Assembly: GCF_002531755.2 (NCBI RefSeq)
Contig: NZ_CP034998.1
Coordinates: forward strand, 3,414,001-3,478,000
Length of the DNA stretch: 64,000 nt
From: Rhizobium acidisoli
GTDB taxonomy: Bacteria; Pseudomonadota; Alphaproteobacteria; Rhizobiales; Rhizobiaceae
Reading direction: 5' to 3'
Part shown: in pieces, positions 1 to 9,404 of the stretch
How the letters are laid out: each line of letters starts with the position of its first letter
How positions within the stretch are numbered: position 1 is the stretch's first letter
The notes under the pieces: generated by a model
The model's database searches: none
The model's input: the letters and a program-made list of their open reading frames with translations, nothing else
Told to the model about the DNA's origin: nothing
Program-made: the position numbers and the translations under genes

Positions 1-1707
1 GGCGGCGAGCTTCCTGCCGCCGAGGCTGCGGCCGGCGACGGGCGCCGAGCTGCGGACCGTTACCCTGGCGGCCGGCATGCGGGATTGGCGATCGCCGGCC
101 GTATCGACCTTGAAGAAGGCGATCGACGTCTGCAGCTCTTCGGCCTGGCTTGCGAGCTCTTCCGAGGTCGCAGACATTTGCTCGGAGGCGCCGGCATTCT
201 GCTGCGTCACCCGATCGAGCTGCTGGATCGCTTCGTTGATCTGGCCGGCACCGATATCCTGTTCGCGGCAGGCGGCGCTGATTTCCGAAACCAGCTCGGC
301 CGTTTTACGGATATCGGGCACCAGCCGGCCGAGCATGTCGCCGGCGTCCTGGGCGGCCTTGACCGTATCGCTCGACATCGAGCTGATTTCGGCGGCGGCC
401 GATTGGCTGCGTTCGGCAAGCTTGCGCACTTCCGAAGCGACGACCGCAAAACCCTTGCCGTGCTCGCCGGCACGCGCCGCTTCGACGGCGGCGTTGAGCG
501 CCAGCAAGTCCGTCTGGCGGGCGATTTCCTGGACGATGCCGATCTTCTCGGCGATGGTCCGCATCGCCTGCACGGCGCGCGACACCGCTTCGCCGCTCAT
601 CTCCGCATCCTTGGCCGACTGGCGGGCGATCTTTTCCGTCTGGGCAGCGTTATCGGCATTCTGCTTGATGTTGGCAGCCATTTGTTCCATCGAGGCGGAA
701 GCCTCTTCAGCCGAAGCGGCCTGTTCGCTGGCCCCCTGCGATACCTGTTCCGAGCTCGAAGACAGTTCTTGGCTGCCGGCCGAAACATTTTCCGCGGCCG
801 CGGCAGCATCGGCAACCACGCCACGCAGGCGCTCGACCATCTGCTCAAGCGCCAAGCCAAGCATATCCTTGTCGGAAAGTGGTTTGGGGGATACCGTCAG
901 GTCGCCGTTCGAAATCTGGTTGGCGATCTCAGCGGTGTTGCGGAGATTATCCATCATGACATTGATCGTGTTGACCAAATCTTTGATCTCGTCGTTGCTC
1001 TTGATCTCGATCTTCTGATTCAGGTCACCGATGGCGGCGGCGGCGGCAACATTCATGATCTTGCGCAGACCGCTGTTGACGCCGAGCGCAATCCAAAGCG
1101 CAGCGGCGAAAGCGATTAGGGAAGCGCCGAGCGCGATGCCGATCAGCGTGTTCTTCGTCGAACTATAGAGAACGTCGGTGTCATTATCGGCTTGCGTCAT
1201 CGACTTCTGCTGAAGCGTGACGAGCGTCTCAAAAACATCTTCGAGTTCCGTGACGACAGCGCGAACTTCTCCCGACGATAGCGCCGCGGCCGCGGCCCTG
1301 TCGCCGCTTTCCTGGAGGGAGGCGACTTTGTTGGAGCTCTCGTCGAAGCGTTTGGCTAGATCGATCAGCCTGTCCCAGGAAGGCCTGCCCTCGGCAGTTG
1401 CGAGTTGCTGACCGCTTGTCGCGAAGGCGAGCATTTCATCCCTGCTTTTCGCCGAGTTCTGATAGTCCTTCATCGCCACTTCGGGATTCATTTCCAGAAG
1501 GGCATTTTTCTGCCAGCGAACGGCATTAAGCTCGGCAGTCTTTGCTTCCAGAGCCAGTTCCAGCCTTTTTGCAGGACCAGAAACAAGGTCGCTGACAGCG
1601 TCGTTCAGCGAGCTGAGGCTGATGATCCCATAAACCGCGCTGCCCACCAGCAATAAAATGACAAAGCCGAACGCGGCTGCGAGCTTAAGTTTGATCGTAA
1701 TACGCAT
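1..1707 (-). CDS. Methyl-accepting chemotaxis protein with two HAMP units (3' end cut by window)
   Basis: This is a transmembrane chemoreceptor that should feed the adjacent CheA/CheW complex. The visible 569 residues start MRITIKLKL, with one membrane segment near residues 10-30, a periplasmic four-helix-bundle-like region, and a second membrane segment near 186-207. Two HAMP-type units follow (about 208-250 and 256-292); the second contains [13 protein letters not shown]. The signalling hairpin carries the near-invariant tip [20 protein letters not shown]. The ATG at 1705-1707 is chosen because the membrane segment begins directly after it. No stop codon is reached before base 1, so the C-terminal tail is missing. 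The signalling domain is almost the same as in the two MCP genes upstream, while the sensor region differs, so this is a paralog rather than a copy. The ligand cannot be read from the sequence. Confidence 0.95.
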   Translation of the reverse strand, partial: MRITIKLKLAAAFGFVILLLVGSAVYGIISLSSLNDAVSDLVSGPAKRLELALEAKTAELNAVRWQKNALLEMNPEVAMKDYQNSAKSRDEMLAFATSGQQLATAEGRPSWDRLIDLAKRFDESSNKVASLQESGDRAAAAALSSGEVRAVVTELEDVFETLVTLQQKSMTQADNDTDVLYSSTKNTLIGIALGASLIAFAAALWIALGVNSGLRKIMNVAAAAAIGDLNQKIEIKSNDEIKDLVNTINVMMDNLRNTAEIANQISNGDLTVSPKPLSDKDMLGLALEQMVERLRGVVADAAAAAENVSAGSQELSSSSEQVSQGASEQAASAEEASASMEQMAANIKQNADNAAQTEKIARQSAKDAEMSGEAVSRAVQAMRTIAEKIGIVQEIARQTDLLALNAAVEAARAGEHGKGFAVVASEVRKLAERSQSAAAEISSMSSDTVKAAQDAGDMLGRLVPDIRKTAELVSEISAACREQDIGAGQINEAIQQLDRVTQQNAGASEQMSATSEELASQAEELQTSIAFFKVDTAGDRQSRMPAARVTVRSSAPVAGRSLGGRKLAA

Positions 1708-1823
1708 CTCAATATTCCTCTCAGAGAGCGAAGCAATAAATGTGGGCCGGGGGCGCGGCATCATGCAGCAAAAGAAATTCCGGCAGGCAAGACAGGCCGC
1801 CAAAAATCGGCGGACTTTCATTC

Positions 1824-1880
1824 CCGGCGCCCGCAAGCGCCGGAAACCTAGGTCGCGGGCCATACTAGCCGGCCCGCGAC
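1824..1880. terminator. Two adjacent hairpins between tandem MCP genes
   Basis: One stem pairs CCGGCGC at 1824-1830 with GCGCCGG at 1837-1843. A second, perfect 10-base stem pairs 1852-1861 with 1871-1880. They lie between the stop of the upstream MCP (1922) and the start of the next (1707). Neither has a clear T-run on the minus strand, so they could be weak terminators or mRNA-stabilising processing structures that set relative receptor levels. Confidence 0.35.
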
Positions 1881-1921
1881 AGCTGTGAGGGGGAGTGCCC
1901 AAGCTTTCCCCAGAGGCGGCG

Positions 1922-3844
1922 CTACGCGCTCTCCCTAAACTCGTCATCCACGGTGTCGGGACCGCCCATCGACATGTCGAGCGCAAACCCCTTCACGCGG
2001 GCCTGCTGGCCGACGACCGTATTGACCGGCGACTTGGTGGCCGGCTTGCGCGGGGCGGCCTGAGGCCGGCTGCGGGCGACAGCCTTTGCCACCGGCGCGC
2101 GCTCACGGCGTCCGCCCGCCATATCGACCTTGAAGAAAGCGATCGACGTCTGTAACTCTTCGGCTTGGCTCGCAAGCTCTTCCGAGGTTGCAGACATTTG
2201 CTCGGAGGCGCCGGCGTTCTGCTGGGTTACCTTGTCGAGCTGCTGGATCGCCTCGTTAATCTGCGCCGCGCCGATATCCTGTTCACGGCAGGCCGCACTG
2301 ATCTCGGAAACCAGCTCGGCCGTCTTGCGGATGTCCGGCACCAGGCGGCCGAGCATTTCGCCCGCTTCCTGAGCGGCCGTTACCGTATCGCTCGACATCG
2401 AGCTGATTTCGGCTGCCGCCGACTGGCTGCGTTCGGCAAGCTTGCGCACCTCGGAGGCCACGACCGCAAAGCCCTTGCCGTGTTCACCGGCACGCGCCGC
2501 TTCCACGGCGGCATTGAGAGCCAGCAGATCGGTCTGGCGGGCGATCTCCTGGACGATGCCGATCTTCTGGGCGATCGTGCGCATGGCATCGACGGCGCGG
2601 GAAACGGCCTCGCCGCTGGCTTCCGCATCCTTTGCCGACTGGCGAGCAATCTTTTCCGTCTGGGCCGCATTATCGGCATTCTGCTTGATGTTCGACGCCA
2701 TCTCTTCCATCGAGGCAGAAGCTTCTTCGGCGGAAGCCGCCTGTTCGGTAGCGCCCTGCGATACCTGCTCGGAGCTTGCTGAAAGCTCCTGGCTGCCGGA
2801 AGAGACATTTTCCGCCGCTGAGATCGCATCGGCAACGACGCCGCGCAGGCGCTCGACCATCTGCTCCAGGGCGAGGCCAAGCGCATCCTTGTCGGAGAGT
2901 GGCTTCGGGGACACCGTCAGGTCGCCGTTTGCGATCTGATCGGCGATGCCGGCGGTGGTTCTAAGGTTGGAGATCATGCTCTGCATGGCGATGCCGAGCG
3001 CATCTTTGTCCGAAAGCGGCTTTGCATCGGTGCTGAGGTCACCCATTGCGATCTGGTCGGCAAGGGCCGCCGTGGCGCGCAGATTGGTGGTCATGGCGTT
3101 CACCGTATCGATAAGATCCTTGATCTCGTCGTTGGTCTTGACATCGACTTTCTGGTTGAGGTCACCGATTGCGACGGCGTTTGCGACCATCGTGATCTTT
3201 CGCAGACCATTGTTGATACCAAGGGTAATCCACAAGGCGGCGCCGAGCGCGATGAGCACTGCAATGCCGGAAGCACTGCCGAGGATCAGCTTGGTCGAGC
3301 CATAGAGCTCAGTGTTTGAAGCAGCGGTCGCCTTCATTCCTTTGCGCTGGATTTCGACGAGAGCCGCGATTGCAGTGCCCATATCGTCGGTCATTGTTCT
3401 CAGGTCACCCAGTGAAAGGGCCAGCGCGCCGGCTTGGTCGCCTTTTGCGTCAAGTTGCTGCAGTTCGGCGGATCTTTCGCGGAACTTCGCGCCGATCGTC
3501 TGCAACTTCTCCCAATATGGCTTCCCCTCCGGCAAGGCGATGGCAAGACCGCTGTCGACGGCGCCGAACATCTCCTGCAGGTATTGGTCGGCGTCCCTAT
3601 AGAAACCGGCAGCAGTTTCGGAATCGGTGGAGAGAAGTGCGTTCTTCTGGGAACGAATGGCGTTGACTTCGGCAACATTGGCGGTCAGTGCCAGCTCCAG
3701 ACGACGGACTGAGCCGTTGATCATCTGGCCGCTTGCATCATTCAAAGTCCCGAGACTCATGCTTCCGTAGACGGCGATGCCGATCAGCAGCAGCGTCATG
3801 ATGCCGAACGCAAGGCCCAGTTTGAGTTTGATGGTGAAACGCAT
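1922..3844 (-). CDS. Methyl-accepting chemotaxis protein with three HAMP units
   Basis: A 640-residue chemoreceptor. The ATG at 3842-3844 ([10 protein letters not shown]) is preferred over the in-frame codon 24 bases upstream because the first membrane helix starts right after it. A four-helix-bundle-like periplasmic region lies between membrane segments near residues 10-30 and 185-208. Three consecutive HAMP-like units follow (about 212-252, 256-290 and 295-335). The second and third are internal repeats, each with a GDL...[10 protein letters not shown] core. The signalling domain has the tip [20 protein letters not shown]. The C-terminal tail is a basic Pro/Ala-rich linker ending in [12 protein letters not shown] and DEFRESA. 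No consensus CheR-tethering pentapeptide is visible at the end. It lies 240 bases downstream of the next MCP and probably has its own promoter or is read through. Confidence 0.96.
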   Translation of the reverse strand: MRFTIKLKLGLAFGIMTLLLIGIAVYGSMSLGTLNDASGQMINGSVRRLELALTANVAEVNAIRSQKNALLSTDSETAAGFYRDADQYLQEMFGAVDSGLAIALPEGKPYWEKLQTIGAKFRERSAELQQLDAKGDQAGALALSLGDLRTMTDDMGTAIAALVEIQRKGMKATAASNTELYGSTKLILGSASGIAVLIALGAALWITLGINNGLRKITMVANAVAIGDLNQKVDVKTNDEIKDLIDTVNAMTTNLRATAALADQIAMGDLSTDAKPLSDKDALGIAMQSMISNLRTTAGIADQIANGDLTVSPKPLSDKDALGLALEQMVERLRGVVADAISAAENVSSGSQELSASSEQVSQGATEQAASAEEASASMEEMASNIKQNADNAAQTEKIARQSAKDAEASGEAVSRAVDAMRTIAQKIGIVQEIARQTDLLALNAAVEAARAGEHGKGFAVVASEVRKLAERSQSAAAEISSMSSDTVTAAQEAGEMLGRLVPDIRKTAELVSEISAACREQDIGAAQINEAIQQLDKVTQQNAGASEQMSATSEELASQAEELQTSIAFFKVDMAGGRRERAPVAKAVARSRPQAAPRKPATKSPVNTVVGQQARVKGFALDMSMGGPDTVDDEFRESA

Positions 3845-4084
3845 GTGATACCCCCGATTTGCGGTCAAAACGAATGGAGAGAGACATGTCCCCCTGGCGG
3901 GACGTCGAGCTTGGAAGGATGTGTCGGAAAGGGGACAAGCGACTCATTCGCTTCCCGGTGGCCGACATCTATCGATCGCAGCACCAACGCCTACACGCGT
4001 TGGGGGTATTCCCGCCTCGGGCCGCTGGAGCAACCCGAGGATCACATTGGCGAAAGCGCTTACGCGCTCTCCCCGGGGGAGCGC

Positions 4085-5794
4085 CTATGCGCTCTCCCTG
4101 AAGTCGTCATCGCCGGCGTCTGGACCGCCCATCGACATGTCGAGAGCAAAACCCTTGAGACGCTGCTGCTGAGCCGAAACCGTCTGGCCGCGGCCCTGTC
4201 CGTAGGCTTGCGGAGCGGGCCTGCGGACAGAGGGCGAGGAATGGAGACCCTTGGGCGACGCTTTTGGCTGCGCCTTGCGGGCGTCGGGCCGCGCGCTGCC
4301 TGCCGTATCGACCTTGAAGAAGGCGATCGAGGTCTGCAGTTCCTCCGCCTGGCTCGCGAGCTCTTCCGAGGTCGCCGACATCTGCTCGGAGGCACCGGCA
4401 TTCTGTTGCGTCACCTTGTCGAGCTGCTGGATCGCTTCGTTGATTTGCGAGGCGCCGATATCCTGTTCACGGCAGGCGGCACTGATCTCGGAGACCAGCT
4501 CGGCCGTCTTGCGGATATCGGGCACCAGCCGGCCGAGCATGTCGCCGGCATCGGCAGCGGCCTTGACCGTATCGCTCGACATCGAGCTGATTTCGGCCGC
4601 CGCCGACTGGCTGCGTTCGGCAAGCTTGCGCACTTCCGAGGCGACGACCGCAAAGCCCTTGCCGTGTTCGCCGGCACGCGCCGCTTCGACCGCGGCATTC
4701 AAAGCCAGCAGATCGGTCTGGCGGGCGATTTCCTGGACGATGCTGATCTTCTGGGCGATCGTGCGCATAGCGTCGACAGCGCGCGTCACCGCCTCACCGC
4801 TCATCTCGGCATCCTTGGCGGACTGGCGGGCGATCTTTTCCGTCTGGGCGGCATTGTCGGCATTCTGCTTGATGTTGGCGGCCATTTGCTCCATCGAAGC
4901 GGAAGCCTCTTCGGCCGAAGCGGCCTGTTCGGTGGCGCCCTGCGACACCTGTTCCGAACTTGCCGAAAGCTGCTGGCTGCCGGAAGAGACGTTGTCGGCA
5001 GCCGACAAAGCGTCAGCGACGACACCGCGCAGGCGTTCGATCATCGTGTTGACGTTGCCCAGAAGCTCGCCGATTTCATCGTGGCTGGTGATATCGGCCA
5101 TCTTCGTCAGATCGCCTTCCGACACTTCGCGCACCACATTGTTGGCGCGGTTGAGGCCTTTGCTGATCGAGTTGGCGATCCAGAAGGCGGTGACGGCGGC
5201 AATCAGCAGAGCTACGGCGGCCACCGCAACCATCGTCGTGCGTGTCGTCATATATTGCGCTTCAGCACCGTCGTTGGCAGCCTTCATGCGCTGCTTTTCA
5301 AGGGTCAGGATTTCGCTGAGCGTGGCGTCGATGTCGTTGGCAGCGGCCCGCGCCGTGGTGACGGAAATCGTATTTGCGCTTTCGGCATTGCCGGCTTTCA
5401 CATAGTCGCGAATCTGATCATCGGCTGCATTGAAGGTCTTGGAAAGCTCGGCGATGCGCGCCCAGCGCGCCTTGCCCTCTTCCGTTGCCAGCGCCAGCAC
5501 CTGGCCGAAAGCGTCGGCGAACTCTTTGCGGGCCTGATCGCCCTTGGCGATCGAACCGGCCGTCTCATCCGCGGTCCGGGCGGTGAGCAGGTTCTTCTGC
5601 TGGCGGATGGCCTCGAGCTGGGCAATGTTGATCTGCTGCGCGAGATCGAGACGGGCTGCCGGGCCGGAGAGAAGTCTATCGATGGTGTCGTTCAGCGATC
5701 CAAGGCTGAGGACACCGTAGGCGGCGGTGCCCACCAGCATCAGAATGATGAAGGTGAACGCCGTCACCAGTTTCGTCTTTATTGTCATTCGCAT
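4085..5794 (-). CDS. Methyl-accepting chemotaxis protein with a single HAMP unit
   Basis: A 569-residue chemoreceptor starting MRMTIKTKL at the ATG 5792-5794; the reading frame is open 12 codons further up but that part is not MCP-like. Membrane segments lie near residues 10-30 and 185-207, with a four-helix-bundle-like sensor between them. One HAMP unit (about 210-255, containing [21 protein letters not shown]) joins directly to the conserved signalling hairpin. The tail ends [13 protein letters not shown] and DDFRESA, as in the neighbouring MCP. It starts 32 bases after the cheW stop and so is the first receptor of the cheY-cheA-cheW transcript. Just past its stop codon a short stretch resembling the stop region (GGGAGAGCGC...) is repeated, a small local duplication. 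Confidence 0.96.
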   Translation of the reverse strand: MRMTIKTKLVTAFTFIILMLVGTAAYGVLSLGSLNDTIDRLLSGPAARLDLAQQINIAQLEAIRQQKNLLTARTADETAGSIAKGDQARKEFADAFGQVLALATEEGKARWARIAELSKTFNAADDQIRDYVKAGNAESANTISVTTARAAANDIDATLSEILTLEKQRMKAANDGAEAQYMTTRTTMVAVAAVALLIAAVTAFWIANSISKGLNRANNVVREVSEGDLTKMADITSHDEIGELLGNVNTMIERLRGVVADALSAADNVSSGSQQLSASSEQVSQGATEQAASAEEASASMEQMAANIKQNADNAAQTEKIARQSAKDAEMSGEAVTRAVDAMRTIAQKISIVQEIARQTDLLALNAAVEAARAGEHGKGFAVVASEVRKLAERSQSAAAEISSMSSDTVKAAADAGDMLGRLVPDIRKTAELVSEISAACREQDIGASQINEAIQQLDKVTQQNAGASEQMSATSEELASQAEELQTSIAFFKVDTAGSARPDARKAQPKASPKGLHSSPSVRRPAPQAYGQGRGQTVSAQQQRLKGFALDMSMGGPDAGDDDFRESA

Positions 5795-5826
5795 CGTCAA
5801 ACCCCCACGTTTGAATTCATCCGGCG

Positions 5827-6339
5827 TCAACTGGCGGCTCCCGCCGCCTTATGCCTCGATGAAAAAATGGCCTGGAGATTCGGGAGAATGATAAACTCTC
5901 CGCCCCTCTTCACCAGGCAGTTGATGTAGTCGGCGCGCCAGCGCATGCCGATGCTCGGCGGCGCCTCGCTCGCGGATTTTGCAAGTGTCGTCACCTCGTT
6001 CACCTTGTCGGTCCTGAGGCCGACGAGCGTCTGCTCGCCCTGCAGATCGATCTCGATGACGATGATGCGGCTGTCGATCGTCGCCTCTGCCGCTTCCATC
6101 CCGAAGGCGAGACGCAGATCGGCCAGTGGAATGACCTTGCCGCGGAAGTTGATGACGCTGGCGACGAAGGGCTGGCTTCCCGGCACCGCGGTCTCCGGAA
6201 GCAGGTCGAGGATTTCCTGGACGATGACCGCTTCCAGCGCGAAGGTCTCGCCGTTGAGATCGAAGGTCAGCACCTCGACTTCCTCGGCATAGCTCCAATG
6301 ATTGTCGAATCGTTCGGCTGTTGCTGCTGTTGCGCTCAT
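5827..6339 (-). CDS. cheW: Chemotaxis coupling protein CheW
   Basis: CheW bridges chemoreceptor tips to the kinase CheA at the inner membrane. The 170-residue protein consists essentially of one CheW domain: [19 protein letters not shown] near residue 20, [19 protein letters not shown] near 60-80, and a late segment with [15 protein letters not shown]. The length is normal for the family. The start ATG overlaps the cheA stop in an ATGA quadruplet (6336-6339), which suggests translational coupling. It is followed 32 bases later by an MCP gene. Its product probably serves the three receptors encoded here. Confidence 0.96.
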   Translation of the reverse strand: MSATAATAERFDNHWSYAEEVEVLTFDLNGETFALEAVIVQEILDLLPETAVPGSQPFVASVINFRGKVIPLADLRLAFGMEAAEATIDSRIIVIEIDLQGEQTLVGLRTDKVNEVTTLAKSASEAPPSIGMRWRADYINCLVKRGGEFIILPNLQAIFSSRHKAAGAAS

Positions 6340-8375
6340 CCTGCTACCCGCAATTGCGCCTCCTGTTGCTGACCCGCGGCAACCAGGTGCCCGACGTCGA
6401 GAATGAGGGCGACGCTGCCGTCGCCGAGAATGGTCGCGCCCGAAAATGTCGCGACGTCGTTATGCAGTTTCGACATCGACTTGATGACCGTCTGGTGGTC
6501 GCCGATGATCTGGTCGACGACGAGGCCCACGCGCTCCGTGCCGGTTGAAATCACCACGACCTTCTGATGGACATCGGGTTTCGTGCCGGTGCGGAAGAGA
6601 TCGCGCAGGCGCAGGAACGGCACCAGGCTGTCGCGCAGCGAGATGAAGCTGCGGCCGCGCGAGCGGAGATCTTCCTCGAGCGAAAGTTCTAGGCATTCCT
6701 CGACCGCCGAGAGCGGGATGACGTAGCGGCCGGAACCGACACGCACCAGCAGGCCGTCGATGATGGCAAGCGTCAGCGGAATGCGCAGCGACACTTCCGA
6801 GCCCTGTCCCGGCACGCTGACGATGTCGATCGCGCCGCGAAGCGCTTCGACCGTCTTCTTGACCACGTCCATACCGACGCCGCGGCCGGACAGGTTGGTG
6901 ATCGCCGCGGCCGTCGAGAAGCCGGGAGCGAAGATCAGCTGCAGCAGCTCTGGATCGGAGAGAGGCTGTCCGGGTTGGATAAGCCCGGAGGATTCGGCCT
7001 TGGCGCGAACCCGTTCGCGATTGATGCCCCGGCCGTCGTCCTTGATCGAGATGATCACCTCGCCGCCGGCCTGGCGGGCCGAAAGCGTCACCGTGCCGGC
7101 TTCGGTCTTGCCGGCGGCAAGCCGATCGGCAGGCATTTCGAGGCCATGATCAATCGAGTTGCGCACCAGATGTACTAGCGGATCGGCCAGTCGCTCGATG
7201 ACCGTCTTGTCGACTTCGGTGCTCTCGCCCTCCGTCACCAACTCGATCACCTTGCCGGTTTCGCGAGCGAGATCGTGGACGAGGCGGCGAAAACGGGAGA
7301 AGAGGGTTGCGACCGGCACCATGCGCAGCACCATCATCGTGTCGCGCAATTCACCGGACAGGCGTTCGATTTCTTCCGAGACGGAGCGTAGCGCGATATC
7401 GGCGCTGGCGCTGGCAAGCTGGCTGAGGCGCGACTGGGCGATGACGAGCTCGCCGACGCGGTCCATCAACTCGTCGAGACGCTCGGCCGGAACGCGGACA
7501 TTCTCGGCCGCCTTCGCCTGACTTACGGCGGCGGGCGGCTCGCGCCTGGCCGGCACCGCTTCAACGGGACGAAACTCCGGAACAGCCGCGGAGACCGCGG
7601 CGACAGGCGCAGGTGCTGGCTTTGGCTCGACCAGGGCGACATTTGCCGTAGCAGGCCCGTCGATCTCCTCGACGCTGAGTTCCATATCGTCGAGCACGAA
7701 GATAAAGACGTCGTCGATCGCTGAGCGGCCCTGCTCGGTGGTCAACATCACGTCCCAGGAAATATGGAGTTCCGTCGGCATGAGCTCGCCAAGAGGCGGA
7801 ATGGCCGAAGTGTTGGCGCGCACGGTGCATTCGCCGAGATCGCGCAGCTCGTCCAGCAGGCCGAGCGGGTTGGTGCCGTTGGCCATCGAGTTGGCCGGCA
7901 GGCTGAAACGGATGCGCCAGCTGTTTTTCTTCTTCACCGACACTTCACGCACGACCGCGGGTACGGCAACAGCGGCCGGTGCGGCAGCCGGCGCCGCCGG
8001 CTTGCCGCCGACGGCCGTCTGCAACTGCGCCAGAAGCTTGCTGCCGGTATCGCCGTGATCGGCGTCCGGCTGGTCGACGAGGGCGCGCATATGGTCCTGG
8101 GCGGCAAGCACGGCGGCGACGAGTTCGCTGGTCGCCGCGACCTCGCCCTTCCGGACGCGGTCGAAGGCGGTTTCACAATGATGGGTGAAGGCGGCGAGCG
8201 CCTCGAAACCGAACATCGCGCCGGAGCCCTTGAGCGTGTGAAGCCCGCGGAACACGGCGTCGACGAGATCCTTGTTGTCGAGCTGGTGAGTGAGGTCGAG
8301 AAGACCGGCCTCGATCGCTTCAAGGCATTCGGCAGCCTCCATGCGGAACACGGCAACGGGATCGAGCGTGCTCAT
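6336..8375 (-). CDS. cheA: Chemotaxis histidine kinase CheA
   Basis: CheA autophosphorylates in response to receptor state and passes phosphate to CheY. The 679-residue protein starts at ATG 8373-8375 (MSTLDPVAVF), inside an ATGA overlap with the cheY stop; the frame is open further up but that part lies within cheY. An HPt domain has the phospho-acceptor His near residue 46 in LHTLKGSGAM. A Pro/Ala-rich linker carries a central domain near residues 150-250. The dimerisation and ATPase part has the N box HLVRNSIDHGLE, DDGRGI and GRGVGMDVV. A CheW-like regulatory domain ends the protein. No separate P2 (CheY-docking) domain is obvious; the segment between HPt and dimerisation domain could do this job. 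Confidence 0.97.
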   Translation of the reverse strand: MSTLDPVAVFRMEAAECLEAIEAGLLDLTHQLDNKDLVDAVFRGLHTLKGSGAMFGFEALAAFTHHCETAFDRVRKGEVAATSELVAAVLAAQDHMRALVDQPDADHGDTGSKLLAQLQTAVGGKPAAPAAAPAAVAVPAVVREVSVKKKNSWRIRFSLPANSMANGTNPLGLLDELRDLGECTVRANTSAIPPLGELMPTELHISWDVMLTTEQGRSAIDDVFIFVLDDMELSVEEIDGPATANVALVEPKPAPAPVAAVSAAVPEFRPVEAVPARREPPAAVSQAKAAENVRVPAERLDELMDRVGELVIAQSRLSQLASASADIALRSVSEEIERLSGELRDTMMVLRMVPVATLFSRFRRLVHDLARETGKVIELVTEGESTEVDKTVIERLADPLVHLVRNSIDHGLEMPADRLAAGKTEAGTVTLSARQAGGEVIISIKDDGRGINRERVRAKAESSGLIQPGQPLSDPELLQLIFAPGFSTAAAITNLSGRGVGMDVVKKTVEALRGAIDIVSVPGQGSEVSLRIPLTLAIIDGLLVRVGSGRYVIPLSAVEECLELSLEEDLRSRGRSFISLRDSLVPFLRLRDLFRTGTKPDVHQKVVVISTGTERVGLVVDQIIGDHQTVIKSMSKLHNDVATFSGATILGDGSVALILDVGHLVAAGQQQEAQLRVAG

Positions 8376-8740
8376 CGTCCGAGAACCTTCTTCACGATCT
8401 TCACGAGATGTTCGGGGTCGAACGGCTTGGTGAGCCAACCCGTCGCGCCGGCGGCCTTGGCGCGAGCCTTGAGATCCGCATCCGATTCCGTCGTCAGGAA
8501 GATGATCGGGACGCCGGCCTGCCCGGGCAGTTTCCGCAGCTCCTCGATCATCGTCAGGCCGTCCATGACCGGCATATTGAGATCGGTCACGATCAGATCG
8601 AAGCGGCCACCCTTGGCCGTCGCCAGGCCTTCGGCCCCGTCGGCGGCTTCGGTGACGCTGTAACCGGCATTGCTCAGCGTGACCTTGGTGGTCAGGCGGA
8701 TGCTGGCGGAATCGTCGACAGTCAGGATATTTGCACTCAT
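8372..8740 (-). CDS. cheY: Chemotaxis response regulator CheY
   Basis: A 122-residue single receiver domain with no output domain. The acidic pocket DD is at residues 9-10, the phospho-acceptor Asp at 53 in VTDLNMPVMDG, the conserved Thr in IIFLTTESD, and Lys in LTKPFDPE. When phosphorylated by CheA it should act on the flagellar motor switch or serve as a phosphate sink; which one cannot be decided from the sequence. Its start overlaps the stop of the STAS gene and its stop overlaps the cheA start, so these genes are tightly coupled. Confidence 0.96.
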   Translation of the reverse strand: MSANILTVDDSASIRLTTKVTLSNAGYSVTEAADGAEGLATAKGGRFDLIVTDLNMPVMDGLTMIEELRKLPGQAGVPIIFLTTESDADLKARAKAAGATGWLTKPFDPEHLVKIVKKVLGR

Positions 8741-9066
8741 AACTTTACCTCTTTATGCAACCAGAAATTTTCGTCTTCTTGATCGAAGGATTCAATGAAA
8801 CCTGCGCGTTCAAGTACCTTGAGCACCGAGCCGCGAGCAGGCATAGAAAGTTTGAACGTCTTCCCGTCAGCTTTTGCTTGGCGGCGCGCTGACTCTATGA
8901 GCTGAATGAAACTCAGATCGGCTTCCGCACTTTCGGAAATGCTAACTACGATTGTATCGTTGCTATCAAATTCATCGATAAATTTTGAATATAGTTCGGA
9001 CGCGGAGCGAATACTCAGCACGTCAGGCAAATTTATAGATTCGTAATATTGTTTAGGAGTGTCCAA
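8737..9066 (-). CDS. STAS-domain protein, first gene of the che operon (TTG start proposed)
   Basis: About 109 residues with an STAS (anti-anti-sigma-like) fold pattern: LPDVLSIRSASELYSKFIDEF, then TIVVSISESAEADLSFIQLI, then a helix and KVLERAGFIE. STAS proteins commonly open che operons in alphaproteobacteria; the role is probably protein-protein regulation of the signalling complex. The frame is open to an ATG at 9190-9192, but that extension has no STAS character and covers a palindrome with promoter-like sequence. A TTG at 9064-9066 has GGGGAGG five bases upstream, so I prefer it. The stop overlaps the cheY start (8737-8740). The gene is visibly richer in A/T than its neighbours. The Ser/Asp normally phosphorylated in SpoIIAA-type proteins is not clearly present. 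Confidence 0.7.
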   Translation of the reverse strand: MDTPKQYYESINLPDVLSIRSASELYSKFIDEFDSNDTIVVSISESAEADLSFIQLIESARRQAKADGKTFKLSMPARGSVLKVLERAGFIESFDQEDENFWLHKEVKL

Positions 9067-9161
9067 CGCAGCCTCCCCGGCCAGAGAAATACTTGACGGC
9101 CCTAAAAGGACTCTCACGGCAGCGTTAATGCGGGGTAAACAGCGGTTGTAGGAAACTGCCG

Positions 9162-9181
9162 TATAACGAGTCTTGAGACTC
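9162..9181 (-). promoter_or_regulatory. Candidate che operon promoter/operator
   Basis: A perfect inverted repeat GAGTCT-TG-AGACTC lies at 9168-9181. Directly downstream on the minus strand is TTATAC (9162-9167), a -10-like hexamer. An A/T-rich tract with T-runs lies further upstream (about 9195-9245). The site is about 95 bases before the proposed TTG start of the STAS gene. There is no good -35 match, so an activator-dependent promoter is possible. Confidence 0.35.
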
Positions 9182-9404
9182 CGAATTCTCATCCGGAATA
9201 AGTTGTATTTTTTTCTCCAAATTTAGAAACAAATAAAATAAAAGCAGCGGGTTAAGCAATATTACCCGGCCACGAGGCTGGGGTGGCGCGCCATCCACAT
9301 CTTTCGTTAATCACAACGCTGACGAGTCCGGCGCGTTTACCGGACGTTTCCATCCTGCCCGTAAAACGAGAGTCGAATATGCCTGTGTTTAAGAAAAGGG
9401 ATAA

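Noticed and set aside
1..5794. The near-identical MCP signalling domains considered as an assembly duplication
   Set aside because: The sensor regions, HAMP numbers and intergenic sequences differ among the three genes, so they are true paralogs.
3845..5929. A 694-codon plus-strand frame across the single-HAMP MCP
   Set aside because: It is the antisense shadow of the MCP; similar shadows lie over the other two MCPs because their sequences are near-identical.
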